This document shows positions 43,565 to 54,363 of a DNA stretch of 64,000 nucleotides, piece after piece. The stretch is from Sugiyamaella lignohabitans. Taxonomy: Eukaryota; Ascomycota; Dipodascomycetes; Dipodascales; Trichomonascaceae. The DNA is taken from positions 1,054,001 through 1,118,000 of the forward strand of contig NC_031674.1 of the NCBI RefSeq assembly GCF_001640025.1, read 5' to 3'. Each line of letters opens with the position of its first letter. The first letter of the stretch is position 1. The translations under genes were made by a program, and so were the position numbers. The notes under the pieces were generated by a model that ran no database searches, was not told the origin of the DNA, and saw only the letters and a list, made by a program, of their open reading frames with translations.

Positions 43565-43668
43565 GCTACGAAAGCTGCAAAAATTTGTGTTTCACGATAT
43601 GGTGTTTTGTATTAATGTTTATAGCATAATAAAAGGGTAGCCTTTGAAGATTTCTACGAGTGTGTGTC

Positions 43669-43730
43669 TGCCTCCGGCGGCTGGGGCTCCGCCCCAGACC
43701 CTGGTTGCTCCTCTCGCTTCGCTCGAGTCG
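43669..43730 (+). repeat. GC-rich repeat, single arm
   Basis: A left-type arm TGCCTCCGGCGGCTGGGG to CTCGAGTCG with a TCC loop, 104 bp behind the POT1 stop. Confidence 0.93.
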
Positions 43731-44247
43731 TTGCGTCGTCGTTCTAGCAAAAAAAGTTACACGGGACTACCATAAAATTTTACTCTGTAGTCATTGATAC
43801 TATATGTACTATATCTACGGACTAAATGCTTCTCATTTCAAATGTCTCTGATTCGTTTTGTCGTTTGGCCATTAGTTGGGAATCTGCCCTACTGTAGACC
43901 ACACAGAACGTGTCTTTCTTGCTAGTCCAGGACTCGATTCCAATAAAAAAAATCGGATGACCCCCTGGATAGAATGTTTCCTGCTAATTTTCATCAAAAG
44001 TTTGCTACATATGTTCTTCAAACTGAGACCTGATTCATTCACTGCCTGATATCTGGTATTTATTATATATATCATAGATGACAGGCTGGTGTAAGCATCA
44101 AAAGGCATCCAATGTCGACTATTTAAATAATTACTGTATAAATATACTCTAATCCTTAGCCCTTTGGAATAAACAACCCATATACCCAATAATGGGTCAA
44201 CGCCCAGAATATTATTTCCAGCCGTCGCATTTAAATTAGATCAGCTT

Positions 44248-44344
44248 ATGCAATGAACCGTTAGATCCATGCAATGAGATGTCAAATTCATGCAATAAAA
44301 TGCCAGATCCATGCAATGAAAACTCAAGTGCATACAATAAAAGG
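44248..44344 (+). repeat. 21-nt minisatellite, about 4.6 units
   Basis: Units beginning ATGCAATGA or ATGCAATAA start at 44248, 44269, 44290 and 44311, with a partial ATACAATAA unit at 44332. Unit length is exactly 21 nt. One frame is open through all units and reads as a heptapeptide repeat starting Cys-Asn-Glu/Lys, but it has no ATG and is closed by a TAG at 44237. Confidence 0.85.
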
Positions 44345-44684
44345 TTGAAACGTCGGCCGATTTCGTTTATGCTAGAGGTTTAGCTGATTTGATGGAGAGT
44401 CAAATTACAGAATCACATTCAGAGCTATTGTTCTGCTTTTGCAAGTAATGTACAGATGTGTCTTTCGAGCTGATGGCGTTCTGTGGCATGGGTCCAGCTC
44501 AGGAAATGAAATGCTCACCTCGTGAGATGGAATAATCTGAGAGTCCAAGGATCATATTTATATCTCTTTTGCAATTTTTAAAAAGCAGAGGCCCAAAAAG
44601 AAGGACGAGGGTGATACATGAGGTCGTGAAGCTGTGTTACCCGTAGTTCATGGAACCAGTTGTGGATCTTGGCCGGGCAACGGT

Positions 44685-44746
44685 CGACTCGAGCGGAGCG
44701 AGAGGAGCAACCAGGCTCTGGGGCGGAGCCCCAGCCGCCGGAGGCA
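44685..44746 (-). repeat. GC-rich repeat, single arm
   Basis: A right-type arm from CGACTCGAGCGGAGCG to GGAGGCA with a GGA loop, about 440 bp before the orphan secreted-protein gene. Confidence 0.93.
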
Positions 44747-45182
44747 TGTGAGCAAGCAATAATTATGAAACAATGCCCTCTGATGCCCTCTGGTCGATAG
44801 ATAGTGACAAGCCATTAGTGACGATATGGCAATAGTTTACACTATCAGTGGTTCTATTTATTAGATACCCACTTTAAATTTTAAAACATCTGTTACTGTT
44901 GTTAATGGATCCTTATTCAACCTCCTTCAAGTGCGACTACTCCCAGAACTTAACCGACTTTCATACAACTTCATCTTATGGTAAGTGTATATGAATCTTA
45001 AAGGTTAACCTGGTTATTCTGATAATTCTTATCTCTAGATAATGGTTTCGCATTGCCACATAGATAAGGTATCCCGAATATCCGGACATGACACAGCCGT
45101 CCATCTTCGGAAGCCTCACCTGACAATCAAGCCTTTATAATCTGAGTTAACATAATTGTTAAGGGCTGAAGAGCATTGTACA

Positions 45183-45890
45183 ATGAGAATTATCAAAGCG
45201 TTTTTACTAATCGAAGCGGTATTGGCAGCTAATAGCTGGCCTACTAAAGGACCGCACATTAAAATAGTACATAGCACAATGACTGATCCAGTGGTGAATA
45301 GGATTGCAGAAGTAGGGTTAGCAGCAATAACTGAAGTAGTTAATGGAACACTTCCGGGAGTTATAGTGATAAGAGAAAACAATATTACACTTGTACCGGT
45401 AACACAATTTCCTAATGCTTACTTGAACTTGGAGCCATATATTGAAGCATTTTATAATAAACAGCTGGCTAAAAGGACATGGTCTGATGCTTTTGCAGGT
45501 GTAACCTGGTTGAGTGGCATCGCTGGAACGGTATTTACTACTGATTTATTTGCCCAAGCTGTAATTAGCACCGCTGATTCGAATAAAGAAAAGACTTTAG
45601 ATTCAAATAGTGGTTGCTATTATGCGTTAGACAATGAGAGTAAATGGGAGACCGGTTGTGACCAATGTGTGAGCGATGTTGTGCAGCTTATTCTCCATTC
45701 AAGTGGTGGAGTGTGTCCACAAGTTGCTGAGTGCTTATACTTAAGAGAAGGACCAGCAAACAATGGCAATAGTGATAGAGCCACAATTACGGTCGGAAGG
45801 GACGCAACTGGTGTGCAGGCTGCGAGTTGTCAATCATACCAACTAGAAAACTCTGTTGATGGACAGTGTTCACCATTGGTATGCGACTAA
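45183..45890 (+). CDS. Orphan secreted cysteine-rich protein, 235 aa
   Basis: ATG 45183 gives 235 residues with a clear signal peptide (IIKAFLLIEAVLA), probably cut before NSWPTKG. A first section of about 80 residues carries NGT and NIT glycosylation sites. QLAKRTW at about residue 100 is a Kex2-type dibasic site. Then comes a hydrophobic stretch (AFAGVTWLSGIAGTVF) and a C-terminal part with eight cysteines (CYY, GCDQC, VCPQVAEC, SC, QCSPLVC), suggesting four disulfides. Signal, pro-region, Lys-Arg cleavage and a Cys-rich domain are the general plan of processed secreted proteins such as defence or killer-type proteins, but no family is recognised and no activity can be claimed. Codon use is AT-rich (ATA, TTA, GTA) and unlike adjacent POT1. 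It stands alone between GC repeats. Confidence 0.75.
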   Translation: MRIIKAFLLIEAVLAANSWPTKGPHIKIVHSTMTDPVVNRIAEVGLAAITEVVNGTLPGVIVIRENNITLVPVTQFPNAYLNLEPYIEAFYNKQLAKRTWSDAFAGVTWLSGIAGTVFTTDLFAQAVISTADSNKEKTLDSNSGCYYALDNESKWETGCDQCVSDVVQLILHSSGGVCPQVAECLYLREGPANNGNSDRATITVGRDATGVQAASCQSYQLENSVDGQCSPLVCD

Positions 45891-46321
45891 TTTAATATTT
45901 ATATTAGCAAGAAATAAATAATAAAATAATTTGCTTTCTCTGAAGGATAACGGATAAGCTATTGGGAAGCCGGAATCGTGACACAGGGTTTAGAACCGCA
46001 AACGGCTCCATCTCAGGATTTGCCCTCTCAAACATCCATCAACGATTTATGCATACAAAGCGGCCAGATCGGCCAAACCGGATGGCCTCCGGCGGCTGGG
46101 GCTCTGCCCCAGACCCCGTGGCTCCTGCTCCGCAGGAGATTGCTGGAGCCGTCGACGGAACGACTCGAGCGTAGCGAGAGGAGCAACGGGGTCTGGGGCA
46201 GACCCCCCAGCCGCCGGAGGCAAGCCCTCCTTACCTGGTGCAGCGGCTCCAGAAGAGGTAATCGTCTTTGTTCCAACGCATTTGGACGAAGGTGGTGGTT
46301 CGAGGTTATTAATTTATTACT
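45891..46321. other. Intergenic region with a two-arm GC repeat
   Basis: 431 bp between convergent genes; only the GC repeat at 46083-46222 stands out. Confidence 0.55.
46083..46222. repeat. GC-rich palindromic repeat, two arms
   Basis: The left arm (TGGCCTCCGGCGGCTGGGG) has a TCT loop and CTCCTGCTCCGCAGGAG. The right arm has CTCGAGCGTAGCGAGAG and an AGA loop. It lies 100 bp behind the stop of the WD40 gene. Confidence 0.92.
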
Positions 46322-48295
46322 TTAGACAGTCTTGGGCCGGCCCCAGGTCCAGATGCGGCCGTCTTTGCCGACGACCATTATGGCCTTGGGCAGGAAGACC
46401 AGGTCAGAAAGAGGCTCGGGTTCGGCCTCTGCTACGTGTACAGACTTCTTCACCACAGGGGGAAGAATGGGGGTATCGTTTTGTGAAATGAACGAATGTA
46501 GCGTTGTGGCCGAGCTGCGTTTGCTGGTAAACGTCTTGCTGGTGGATGAGGTGTCTCCAATACTGAGACCTGATGTCGAACCGTTAGGATCGCAATTTTC
46601 AGAGAATTGAATTGACTTCTTACGACTGTGTTGGGTCATCATGGCCTTCGGTCTTGTCAGTGTCTTGGGCGAAAAGTCCCATAAAAGCAAGGTGCCATCT
46701 TCGCCAATGGATCCTAAACGGTAATTAGACGAATCCGAGGTCCAGGGATCAAACCGCACTTGACGAACCCATGACCTGTGTCCTTGTAGTCTGGCTACTA
46801 GTGACTTGTTGCGAACCGAATAAACACAGACCATATCGTCTTGGCCGCCAGTAGCAAAATACTCGCCATCGGACGAGAATGCAGTGCAGATGAAACCGCC
46901 GTAATAAGATGGGAAAATATCGTACATTTGCTCATTAGCAAGATCCAGTAATCGCAGGTATCCGTCGTTGCTGGAAATAGAAAGAATGTCTCCTGTGGGT
47001 GAAAACTCCAGAGCAGTAACTGGTGAATTGGATACTTTGTATACAGCAATGGGGTTGAGTAATTCACCCGACTTATTATTGGATGAATTGTTAAGAGCTG
47101 TGGTGAATGATTTGATGATTCTAAACGTATCAGTAGATCGTGGGTCTTGACTACCAGCCGAATCGGACAATGAAAACCCGGAATTGTCTCTGTCTTTATC
47201 GAAAATCGCTAGAGATCCGTCAGCATGTCCGGTGATGAAAAAGTTCTCAGAACCGGGGATCCATTTGATAGATGTGATTGGAGATCTGGTGACGTCTCCG
47301 TTCTTATTGATTCGGTTATATTTGTTAGTAATGGCATCGATCCAGATAGCATCACCAGCTGAAGTGCCAATAACAACATCCACATTCTGCATGGATGCAG
47401 TGGTAATGTTCATATCATGGCATAGTGGATGAGCTTTAGTGAATAGAATCTTTGTTAGTGCTTCATGTTTGATAGAGGGGTTGGCAGTAGAAATCCATGA
47501 TAACGACCGTCCCACATTGGCCCAGATGAATACATCGTCTAAACTGTGTTCCTGAAGTCGTTTAGACAGATTTTCATGAACGATTGTTCGAGAAATAAAC
47601 GACGAATTGTTCTTGGTCAGACTATTCTTGGGTTTGCGTCTCAAACCTCCATTAGCAGCAGAACCGGCGCCAGCACCAGCGCCCGAGCCTCCGCTGGAAA
47701 CTGTACCGGTTGCGGAATTCAATACCACTGATAATGGTAAAGACGTCGAAGATGAGAATTCGGGGGAATCATTGGATGAAGTCGAGTCAAGAGTCACTTG
47801 AGAACTAGCTCCTGCTCTTGACGAAGCAGTAATTACACCACCGCCAGCAGCAGCACCAGACGTCTCAGAACCAACTGACGACTTTTTCAACAGAGAAGAC
47901 GTCCAACCACCGAATGACGGACGGTTGGAAGATGCTACCGATGGTCTTTTCTTCATGCCTGGCATTTGAGACACGGCATGGCCTGCCGCACCACCAACAG
48001 ACTTATCAGTGGTTTGTCGTACAACCAAAGTGGATACTCTGACACCACTGGAATGGCTTGACGGTTGATTTATAGTGGGAGCCAGCGGATTAATGACCAC
48101 GGGAGGTGGGTCGCTGGGATGAGGAAGTGGCATCGCCAGAAACAAACAGTCCTGTGCCTCGTAAACACCTTCCGGCGCCGAGAAGTTCTGAGTCTGATCG
48201 AGAACCGTCCGTGAATTGGTCGCCTCTAAAGCAGGCAGATTGTGAGGAAATGCGCCCGTTCCATAGTATTTCGGGGGTGGAGGTAAAATAAACAT
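46322..48295 (-). CDS. WD40 protein, CreC/WDR20 type
   Basis: A single coding exon of 657 residues. The start MFILPPPPKYYGTG matches the proline-rich N-terminus of this family. Residues about 60-230 are Ser/Gly-rich. WD40 repeats follow: SITSIKWIPGSENFFITGHADGS-like, SPVTALEFSPTGDILSISSN, GGFICTAFSSDGEYFATGGQ, and GHRSWVRQVRFDPW then SIGEDGTLLLWDF. A last repeat ends DLVFLPKAIMVVGKDGRIWTWG after a Ser-rich insert. The order is that of Aspergillus CreC and animal WDR20/WDR48-type activators of USP12/46-like ubiquitin proteases; in Aspergillus CreC holds CreB in carbon catabolite repression. Upstream, GTACGTATAC (from 48507) and TACTAACAG (48318-48310) with no ATG in the leader suggest a 198-nt intron in the 5' untranslated region. 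Confidence 0.87.
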   Translation of the reverse strand: MFILPPPPKYYGTGAFPHNLPALEATNSRTVLDQTQNFSAPEGVYEAQDCLFLAMPLPHPSDPPPVVINPLAPTINQPSSHSSGVRVSTLVVRQTTDKSVGGAAGHAVSQMPGMKKRPSVASSNRPSFGGWTSSLLKKSSVGSETSGAAAGGGVITASSRAGASSQVTLDSTSSNDSPEFSSSTSLPLSVVLNSATGTVSSGGSGAGAGAGSAANGGLRRKPKNSLTKNNSSFISRTIVHENLSKRLQEHSLDDVFIWANVGRSLSWISTANPSIKHEALTKILFTKAHPLCHDMNITTASMQNVDVVIGTSAGDAIWIDAITNKYNRINKNGDVTRSPITSIKWIPGSENFFITGHADGSLAIFDKDRDNSGFSLSDSAGSQDPRSTDTFRIIKSFTTALNNSSNNKSGELLNPIAVYKVSNSPVTALEFSPTGDILSISSNDGYLRLLDLANEQMYDIFPSYYGGFICTAFSSDGEYFATGGQDDMVCVYSVRNKSLVARLQGHRSWVRQVRFDPWTSDSSNYRLGSIGEDGTLLLWDFSPKTLTRPKAMMTQHSRKKSIQFSENCDPNGSTSGLSIGDTSSTSKTFTSKRSSATTLHSFISQNDTPILPPVVKKSVHVAEAEPEPLSDLVFLPKAIMVVGKDGRIWTWGRPKTV

Positions 48296-48713
48296 GACAG
48301 CCTTTATATCTGTTAGTACTCATAAAACAGCCAGTCCTCCTGCCACTCAACCAGCCAGCAGCCAGCGAACGAGCCAGCAGCGGGTTACCGAACCGGAAGC
48401 GGAATGCCGGACGACAAATTGATCTCACCACCAGAACCTTGTGAACCTGAGTGATTCTCGGCTCCACGAGCCGAACCCAGGCCAGCCACGGACCCGTGTA
48501 TACGTACTTTTGCACTTGGACGCCTGTCGTTGGGGGTGTTCCAGGCTAGTGAAGTAGCGAAGGTGGGGTGGACTGCTTAAAAAAGCTTGTTTTACGACCG
48601 TTGGTGATTAACGGGGTAAGGCGGAGAAATGTGCCGATCTCTCGGCGGGGACCCCTCAGCCGTGCGGGGACTAATTTCCCGGCCGGGAGTCATCATACCC
48701 GGATTGCGGGGCA

Positions 48714-48870
48714 TGCCTCCGGCGGCTGGGACTCTGCCCCAGACCCCGTGGCTCCTCTCGCTCCGCTTGAATCGTGTCTTGGGGGTTCCCCTGTTTGGGG
48801 ACCATGCCCCCACACCGCTCGCGAAGCGAGCACAACGGGGTCTGGGGCAGCGCCCCAGCCGGCGGAGGCA
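48714..48870. repeat. GC-rich palindromic repeat, two arms, first of a pair
   Basis: The left arm has a TCT loop and CTCTCGCTCCGCTTGAA; the right arm has GCTCGCGAAGCGAGC and an AGC loop, ending GGAGGCA. The next copy follows after 17 bp. Confidence 0.92.
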
Positions 48871-48887
48871 ACACCGCCTCCCTGGCC

Positions 48888-49026
48888 TGCCTCCGGCGGC
48901 TGGGGCTCTGCCCCAGACCCCGTGGCTCCTCTCGCTTCGCTCGAGTCGTCTGTTGGCAGTCCCCCAGGCGCTCGTGAAGCACACGAGCGCAGCGGGGTCT
49001 GAGGCAGCGCCCTAGCCGCCGGAGGC
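48888..49026. repeat. GC-rich palindromic repeat, two arms, second of a pair
   Basis: The left arm is intact (TCT loop, CTCTCGCTTCGCTCGAG). The right arm is decayed (GCTCGTGAAGCACACGAGC, GAGGCAGCGCCCTAG). It ends 90 bp behind the stop of RGT1. Confidence 0.9.
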
Positions 49027-49116
49027 CTGCCACAAGAAAAATTATCTGTGTTTCCATTAACAATGCAAAACCCTAAAACAAATCCGTATAAATAGTCGTG
49101 ATAATATATAAGAGCC

Positions 49117-52100
49117 TCAGCGCTCCGCGAGGTGGGCCACGTGGGCCAGTCCTTCCAGTCGCTGGTGGTTCGACAGGAGGATGATTGGGGGTGTCATGGT
49201 CGTGCTGGTGGGATGAGCTGCTGGTGACAGTTGTTGTGGTTGTTGTGGTGAATGTGGTACTTGTGGTACTTGTGATGGTGGTGGAGGAGGTGTGATTTGA
49301 CTGTGAAGATTGCGGATCATGGCTTCGTATTCCGGGAATTTCCGTTCTACGGTACGTTCCAGGAACTCGTACAGTCGGTTAGTTTCGTTTGCCATTGACG
49401 ACGACGACTTGGTTTGTTCGTGAGATCGGTTTCGAAGTGTTTCAATGAGAACAGGAATAAAGAATGCCAGTAGAGGTGACACCGTCACCAGTGGCGAGTC
49501 CATTAGAAAGCTTAATGTGGTGGCGTCGTTGATGATGTTGGCAGTAGGAGCCACTCGGTCGAGAATCAGTCGTGCAAAGTAGTATACAGCTTTTAGAATG
49601 GGAACAGTATCCCATAGTCCTTCCAGCGACCGACCAATCGAGTCGAGGTCTCCACACAGTCGAAGCACCGACCTGCTCTCGGGAAGGGTACCCAGAGGTC
49701 GTGATTCTTCCAGGAGTTTTGACACTCGTCCAAGATTCATACAAAGACGAACCATCTCCACATTCGACCGGTTACCAGCAAACGAGTCGAGGTCATCTTG
49801 TTCTGAAGTAACATAGTGGTCAGGAATCTGAAGTGGAATGTGTGAATGTACAGCAGAGTTCATTCGATCCAAAATCACCAACACAAGAAACAGTCGTCGA
49901 CACACTTTGGCATCATCTTCACTGTCAGTAGCCGAATCGTATCTTCCAGGAGAAACACTTCCAATACTACCGGCACTGCCCTGTCTGGCGTAAATCCCGT
50001 GTCGTGGACTGGTGATATGAAGAGACATGGAATATGCTTGGCTGATAGCAGCACCCAACCAAGACGATTGTCGTGTTTGAAGGTAAAACAGAATCAGCGT
50101 CATCAACCTGATAATTTCCGTTTGTTTGTTATCAGATGGCGATACAGTTGAATTAGCAAGTGCTTGTAAAGCTTGACCACGATAATGAGCGAGCTCCGAA
50201 CTGTTTCGACCGTTCTCCGAAGAGTAGATTAATCCAGAAATGGTGCTTAAAAGAGCAAATCGGATATCTGGGTTCGAACATTTCTCTAATCTGGCTCGTA
50301 GTTGTACTTTACTAGGAGGTAAAACTGGCAGAGTCGGATGAATAAGCTGATAATAACTGTCAATGAATCGGTCGTTCCAGCCTGGGAAGTTGGTATTCAG
50401 ATTGGAAATATCTGGCATACTCATTGCAGAAGTATTACTATTCGATCGAGACGACTGATAATTAGCAGGACTGAGTCCTCCAGAACTGGCATCCGAGTCG
50501 AACGAGTCAATAGAGCTGATAGAACTGTGACGAGTCGATCTTCTATAAGCGGGAGCAGACGAGTTGGTCGAAGCTTTTGAAAAGTAGTTATTTCCATTCG
50601 AATTGGGATGGTTAATAATACTGTTAGTCGTTGTCGTTGCAGTAGTCGGAACTGGCAGATTAAAAGAACTAGCACGAGGTTTTGTCTGAACAGGTCGATT
50701 GTTGGCCGACCCAGCTGGACTTCCTCCTGAAGGGCGACTGGACATTACAGATGGGAAAGCTGGCAACGGAGAAGTTGCTGAGAGTAAAGGAGAATGATTT
50801 TGAGGTGGTGGTGGAGGTGTCGGTAATCCATGGACTGGAGGCCATGACGGAGAAGACGGGCCACCTGGACCGGCACTTGATGGACCCGGAACCAGGCCAC
50901 CGCTGCCATTGCTATTACTTCCACTAGCTTTAGGAGACAAGCTATCAGAAACACCTGCTGAACCGCCATACGTCAGAGTATCAATGGACGGCAGACGTTC
51001 ATATCTCGAACCTGGCGACGAAATTGCAGCCAATCTTGGTGGTTGTTGATGTTGAGGAATGGACTGAGACTGAGCCTGGGTCTGATTCTGGGTCTCATTC
51101 TGAGTCACATGCGACTGAACCTGCTGCTGAACCTGCTGTTGAACTTGCTGTTGAACTTGCTGTTGCACCTGCTGTTGCTGTTGTTGCTGATGCTGACCAT
51201 TATTCAGCGGCTGGAGAGGACCAGTCGAGCCCACGGCGCCGAACGAGGCCCGATGGTGGGGCGACACCGGCGCGATCGATGGCAGCGAGTTTCTCCGCAT
51301 GTACTCACTGTCCAGCGAGTCGCTCCTCGGCCTCTTCGACGGGCCCCGTTTCATGGGAATCCTCGAAAACGAACATTGCACCCCCGATCTCCGGCACGAC
51401 GAGCACTGAGGCAGCGACTGCCGGGTGTAATTAGCGCCAGGGGGATATTTATCCTCGGCGTCGCAACGGATCTAGAACTCGGGTTAGTTACACGGGACTG
51501 GGGTGGTGGTGGTTGTGCCTCCGGCGGCTGGGGCTCCGCCCCAGACCCTGGTTGCTCCTGCTTCGCAGGAGTTGACTGGGACCGTAGACGGCCCGACTCG
51601 AGCGAAGCGAGAGGAGCAGCGGGGTCTGGGGCGGAGCCCCAGCCGCCGGAGGCAAACCCCCCTCCTCCGTCCCCCCGGCCCCACCCTCGGCAGTCAGGCG
51701 GGGACTCCACAAAGGAGTCCGAGAAATTCTCGCCGCGCCATGGCCCTTCCCCTCTTCAAACTCAATTGTCTCATGCCACCGACTGGGCACCACTGGTCCT
51801 CGGTCGTGAGAGCCGTTTATGCATGAATCAGCTGCAGATGCTGCCCACATTAAATGTGGGGTGCGGTGGTCCCAAAAAGTAATAAACAAAAAAAACTGCC
51901 ACCCCACCTCCAGACGGCTCTGCATCAGTGCCTTCCTAAAGCGTCTAAAGTCCCGAAAAATTCGGAGCGTCAGCGGCAAAATGGGGAAACTTTTAACGTA
52001 GATCACGGTAAGGGCGAAAAAGGAAAAACATTAGCAGCATGAAAGTGCCGAGAGTGGGGGGAGATGCAAGCGGGAGGGGGACAATACTAGGGAGGAGCGA

Positions 52101-53036
52101 GGGGTCTGGGCTGCATAGTTTGACCGGGGAAATGGGCTAATATGCCGAAGCAGCGAGCCGGTTTGCGTTCGGAAAATTGACCCGGCTCAAACATGTCATG
52201 TCGGCAAGGCCATGGGATAACCGTGGAGAATAATCAAGGGAATAACCAAGGGAATAAACCAAATCAAATCGTCAACTTACTTTTTTACGGCGACACTGGA
52301 AATTGTTAGTTAGCTGGTCAGAATTGTGACCGGCTTACTGGGGCATCAAGCTCGCATTAGATAGAACGAACTCATAAAACCCCTGTAAAGTAGTGCTAGT
52401 AATAAACATTGTGGTACTTACGTCGTCGCATGCTCGTGAAACTTTGGATCTCTTCCGTGGGGGAACTGGTTCCGTGCTGGTGGTCGTGGAAACAGCACTA
52501 GCTGCATTGTTGAGGGTAGCGGAGGTGGTATTTGTTCCGCTGGCGACTCCGTTGTTAGTTGCAGAAGCAAGGTCAGAGCTGTTGGTGGTGCCATTACCGT
52601 TCTCAGTTCCGCTTTCTGAGCTGACACTGCTGCCATTGGTAGCACGACGGCCTCCTGTGATTGAGTAGGACGTGCCTAGCGGTTCGGGAAAAGCGCCAGC
52701 ACTTTTCTTGGAATCACTATCCACAACCACGGAAGTTGGTATATCCGTTAGAGCAGGGGTGCTCCTGGGTGATGTAGATGATGCCGAGTAGTGTCTCTTA
52801 GTCTCGCTGGGTGGAGGAGTGCCACGAGAAACTCTATCTCCGGCAGATGATGTAGATGTAGACGAAGAAATATCAGGCTGGCCAACTGATCCTTCGCCAG
52901 TTGAGCTGCTACCAGCAGCATTGACAATAGCGGCCTTGCTAGCAGATGTGTCAGATCTCATTGTGTTAGTAGCATCAGGAGTGCTATCCACAGCAGAAAT
53001 GGATTCGCTTTTAATAGTTGGTGACGCAGTTGTCAT
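49117..53036 (-). CDS. RGT1: Zn2Cys6 transcription factor, Rgt1-like
   Basis: Three exons, 53036-52422, 52295-52281 and 51471-49117, give 994 residues. Introns are 126 and 809 nt, with GTAAGT donors, CTAAC branch sites and CAG/TAG acceptors. Exon 2 is only 15 nt and encodes CRRKK. Joining restores KRSKVSRACDD-CRRKK-IRCDAEDKY, then QCSSCRRSGVQCSFSRIPMK and RGPSKR: a complete six-cysteine zinc cluster with C-x2-C-x6-C, then 19 residues, C-x2-C-x6-C. The RIPMKRGPSKR text after the cluster is characteristic of Rgt1, the glucose-sensing repressor of hexose transporter genes. The N-terminus is Ser/Thr-rich; after the DNA-binding domain come poly-Gln and Pro/Ser-rich segments, and a middle homology-type region (about residues 540-900). 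Intron 2 contains a two-arm GC repeat. Without splicing the zinc cluster would be split over three frames, which supports the model. Confidence 0.9.
51516..51654. repeat. GC-rich palindromic repeat, two arms, inside RGT1 intron 2
   Basis: The left arm has a TCC loop and CTCCTGCTTCGCAGGAG; the right arm has CTCGAGCGAAGCGAGAG and the complementary GGA loop. It lies near the 3' end of the 809-nt intron, about 40 nt before the acceptor on the gene strand. Confidence 0.95.
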
Positions 53037-54363
53037 GGCGGGCCTATAGAGGGTGTGACAGTAGCCTCGATGTGATAAATACGATAGAAAAGATCCTGAT
53101 TAACAGTAATCTTAGATTTTTTTGTGCTGGATAACCTGTAGTCGTACTAGAATAATATCAGGAAAATAAACCTAGTATTAATGTTGAATTAATACGCAGT
53201 ATCGAACGAGAAAAGCGAATACTGTACTGTACTTTTAAACAATATTCGGTCAGATTTTGCCTTCTCCTTCACCAGCTGAATCGCAGTAACAGTTGCGATG
53301 TTGCAGATTATACGGTTGTCGCTATATCAAAAGACTGGATACGAGCGTCATATATCAGTACAAGCACTGTTCGAACAGCCCAGACTAACAAGTAAACTTC
53401 TCGTGAAGCCAGAAACTCACAACTGAGTCGTCAAAAAACAGAGTGGCTACTGAGTTCTTACCAGAGCTGAGAGGACTGTCGATATAAGTACGAACCTCTG
53501 AACGCCCTCCCAAGTTCTTTTAAATACTCCTGAAAACCCTGAGAGTTACTACGTCCAAAATACGATTCTCGAACAAAAATCAAAACCAATAAATTAACTT
53601 GGTTCAATATACAAAAGGTGGACTTACTAGCTAGCAGGACTAAACACTTGACTCCACCTTACTTCAATTCACTTCACTACTAATGGACAGTAGAAGAATC
53701 CTTATTTAACCCGGTACAAACTGAAATAGATAAACAAAAAAGATAAAAAAATAAAAAAAACCAAAAACCAAAACAGATCGATAAACTTGAACAATTCTCG
53801 AACAAAATGAAAATAGTATCAACCGAAATTCTGGGGATACAAAATTAAACCAAGAAAACAACCACGCCGCCGCAGGTGTATTTGGATATATAGTCCGACC
53901 GGTAACGTTAGAATCTGTTCGTTTGATCTTTTATTTTATTTTCTTTTTCCTCCCACACTCATTTTAATTTTTTTGGGGGTATACAGTTCTTTTTGCAGGC
54001 CATCTGTACATTACCCAAAAATTAGGTTTCTTTTTATTCGGGACTTTTTGCTTTTTCGTCGGTGATTTTCAGTGTACCCCAAACTTGACTGTAGCCACGG
54101 ATGAATTAGCGTAGTGCTTTTGGCTTCGGGATGCGCGTCCTTCGCTGGTGGGGTCGAGGTGCATGCAGCGCATGGCATCAGCAGTACAAATCCTGCCGCC
54201 GCTACTGGCCGCTGCTGTTGACAACACCGGCAAGCCCTAGCGGGTCCCCCCTCCTCCTCCTCCTCCCAGGGGCCAGGCGTGAACCGGGCTGCTGGCCCCA
54301 ATGCATCAACCGGTGCAACCTGCAACGGGGGGACGGGGTATAACGGATCTGGGGAGCGGGGCA

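Larger units (their letters stand above)
43565..45182. other. Intergenic region POT1 to the orphan secreted-protein gene
   Basis: About 1.6 kb. It holds a GC-repeat arm (43669), a 21-nt minisatellite (44248-44344), a second arm in the other orientation (44685) and a possible tiny spliced frame at 44905-45067. The rest is AT-rich. Confidence 0.55.
48296..49116. other. Intergenic region WD40 gene to RGT1 with two tandem GC repeats
   Basis: About 820 bp. The first 215 bp are the WD40 gene leader with a probable intron (48507-48310, minus strand). Two full GC repeats follow in tandem (48714-49026). All long frames here translate the repeats. Confidence 0.6.
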
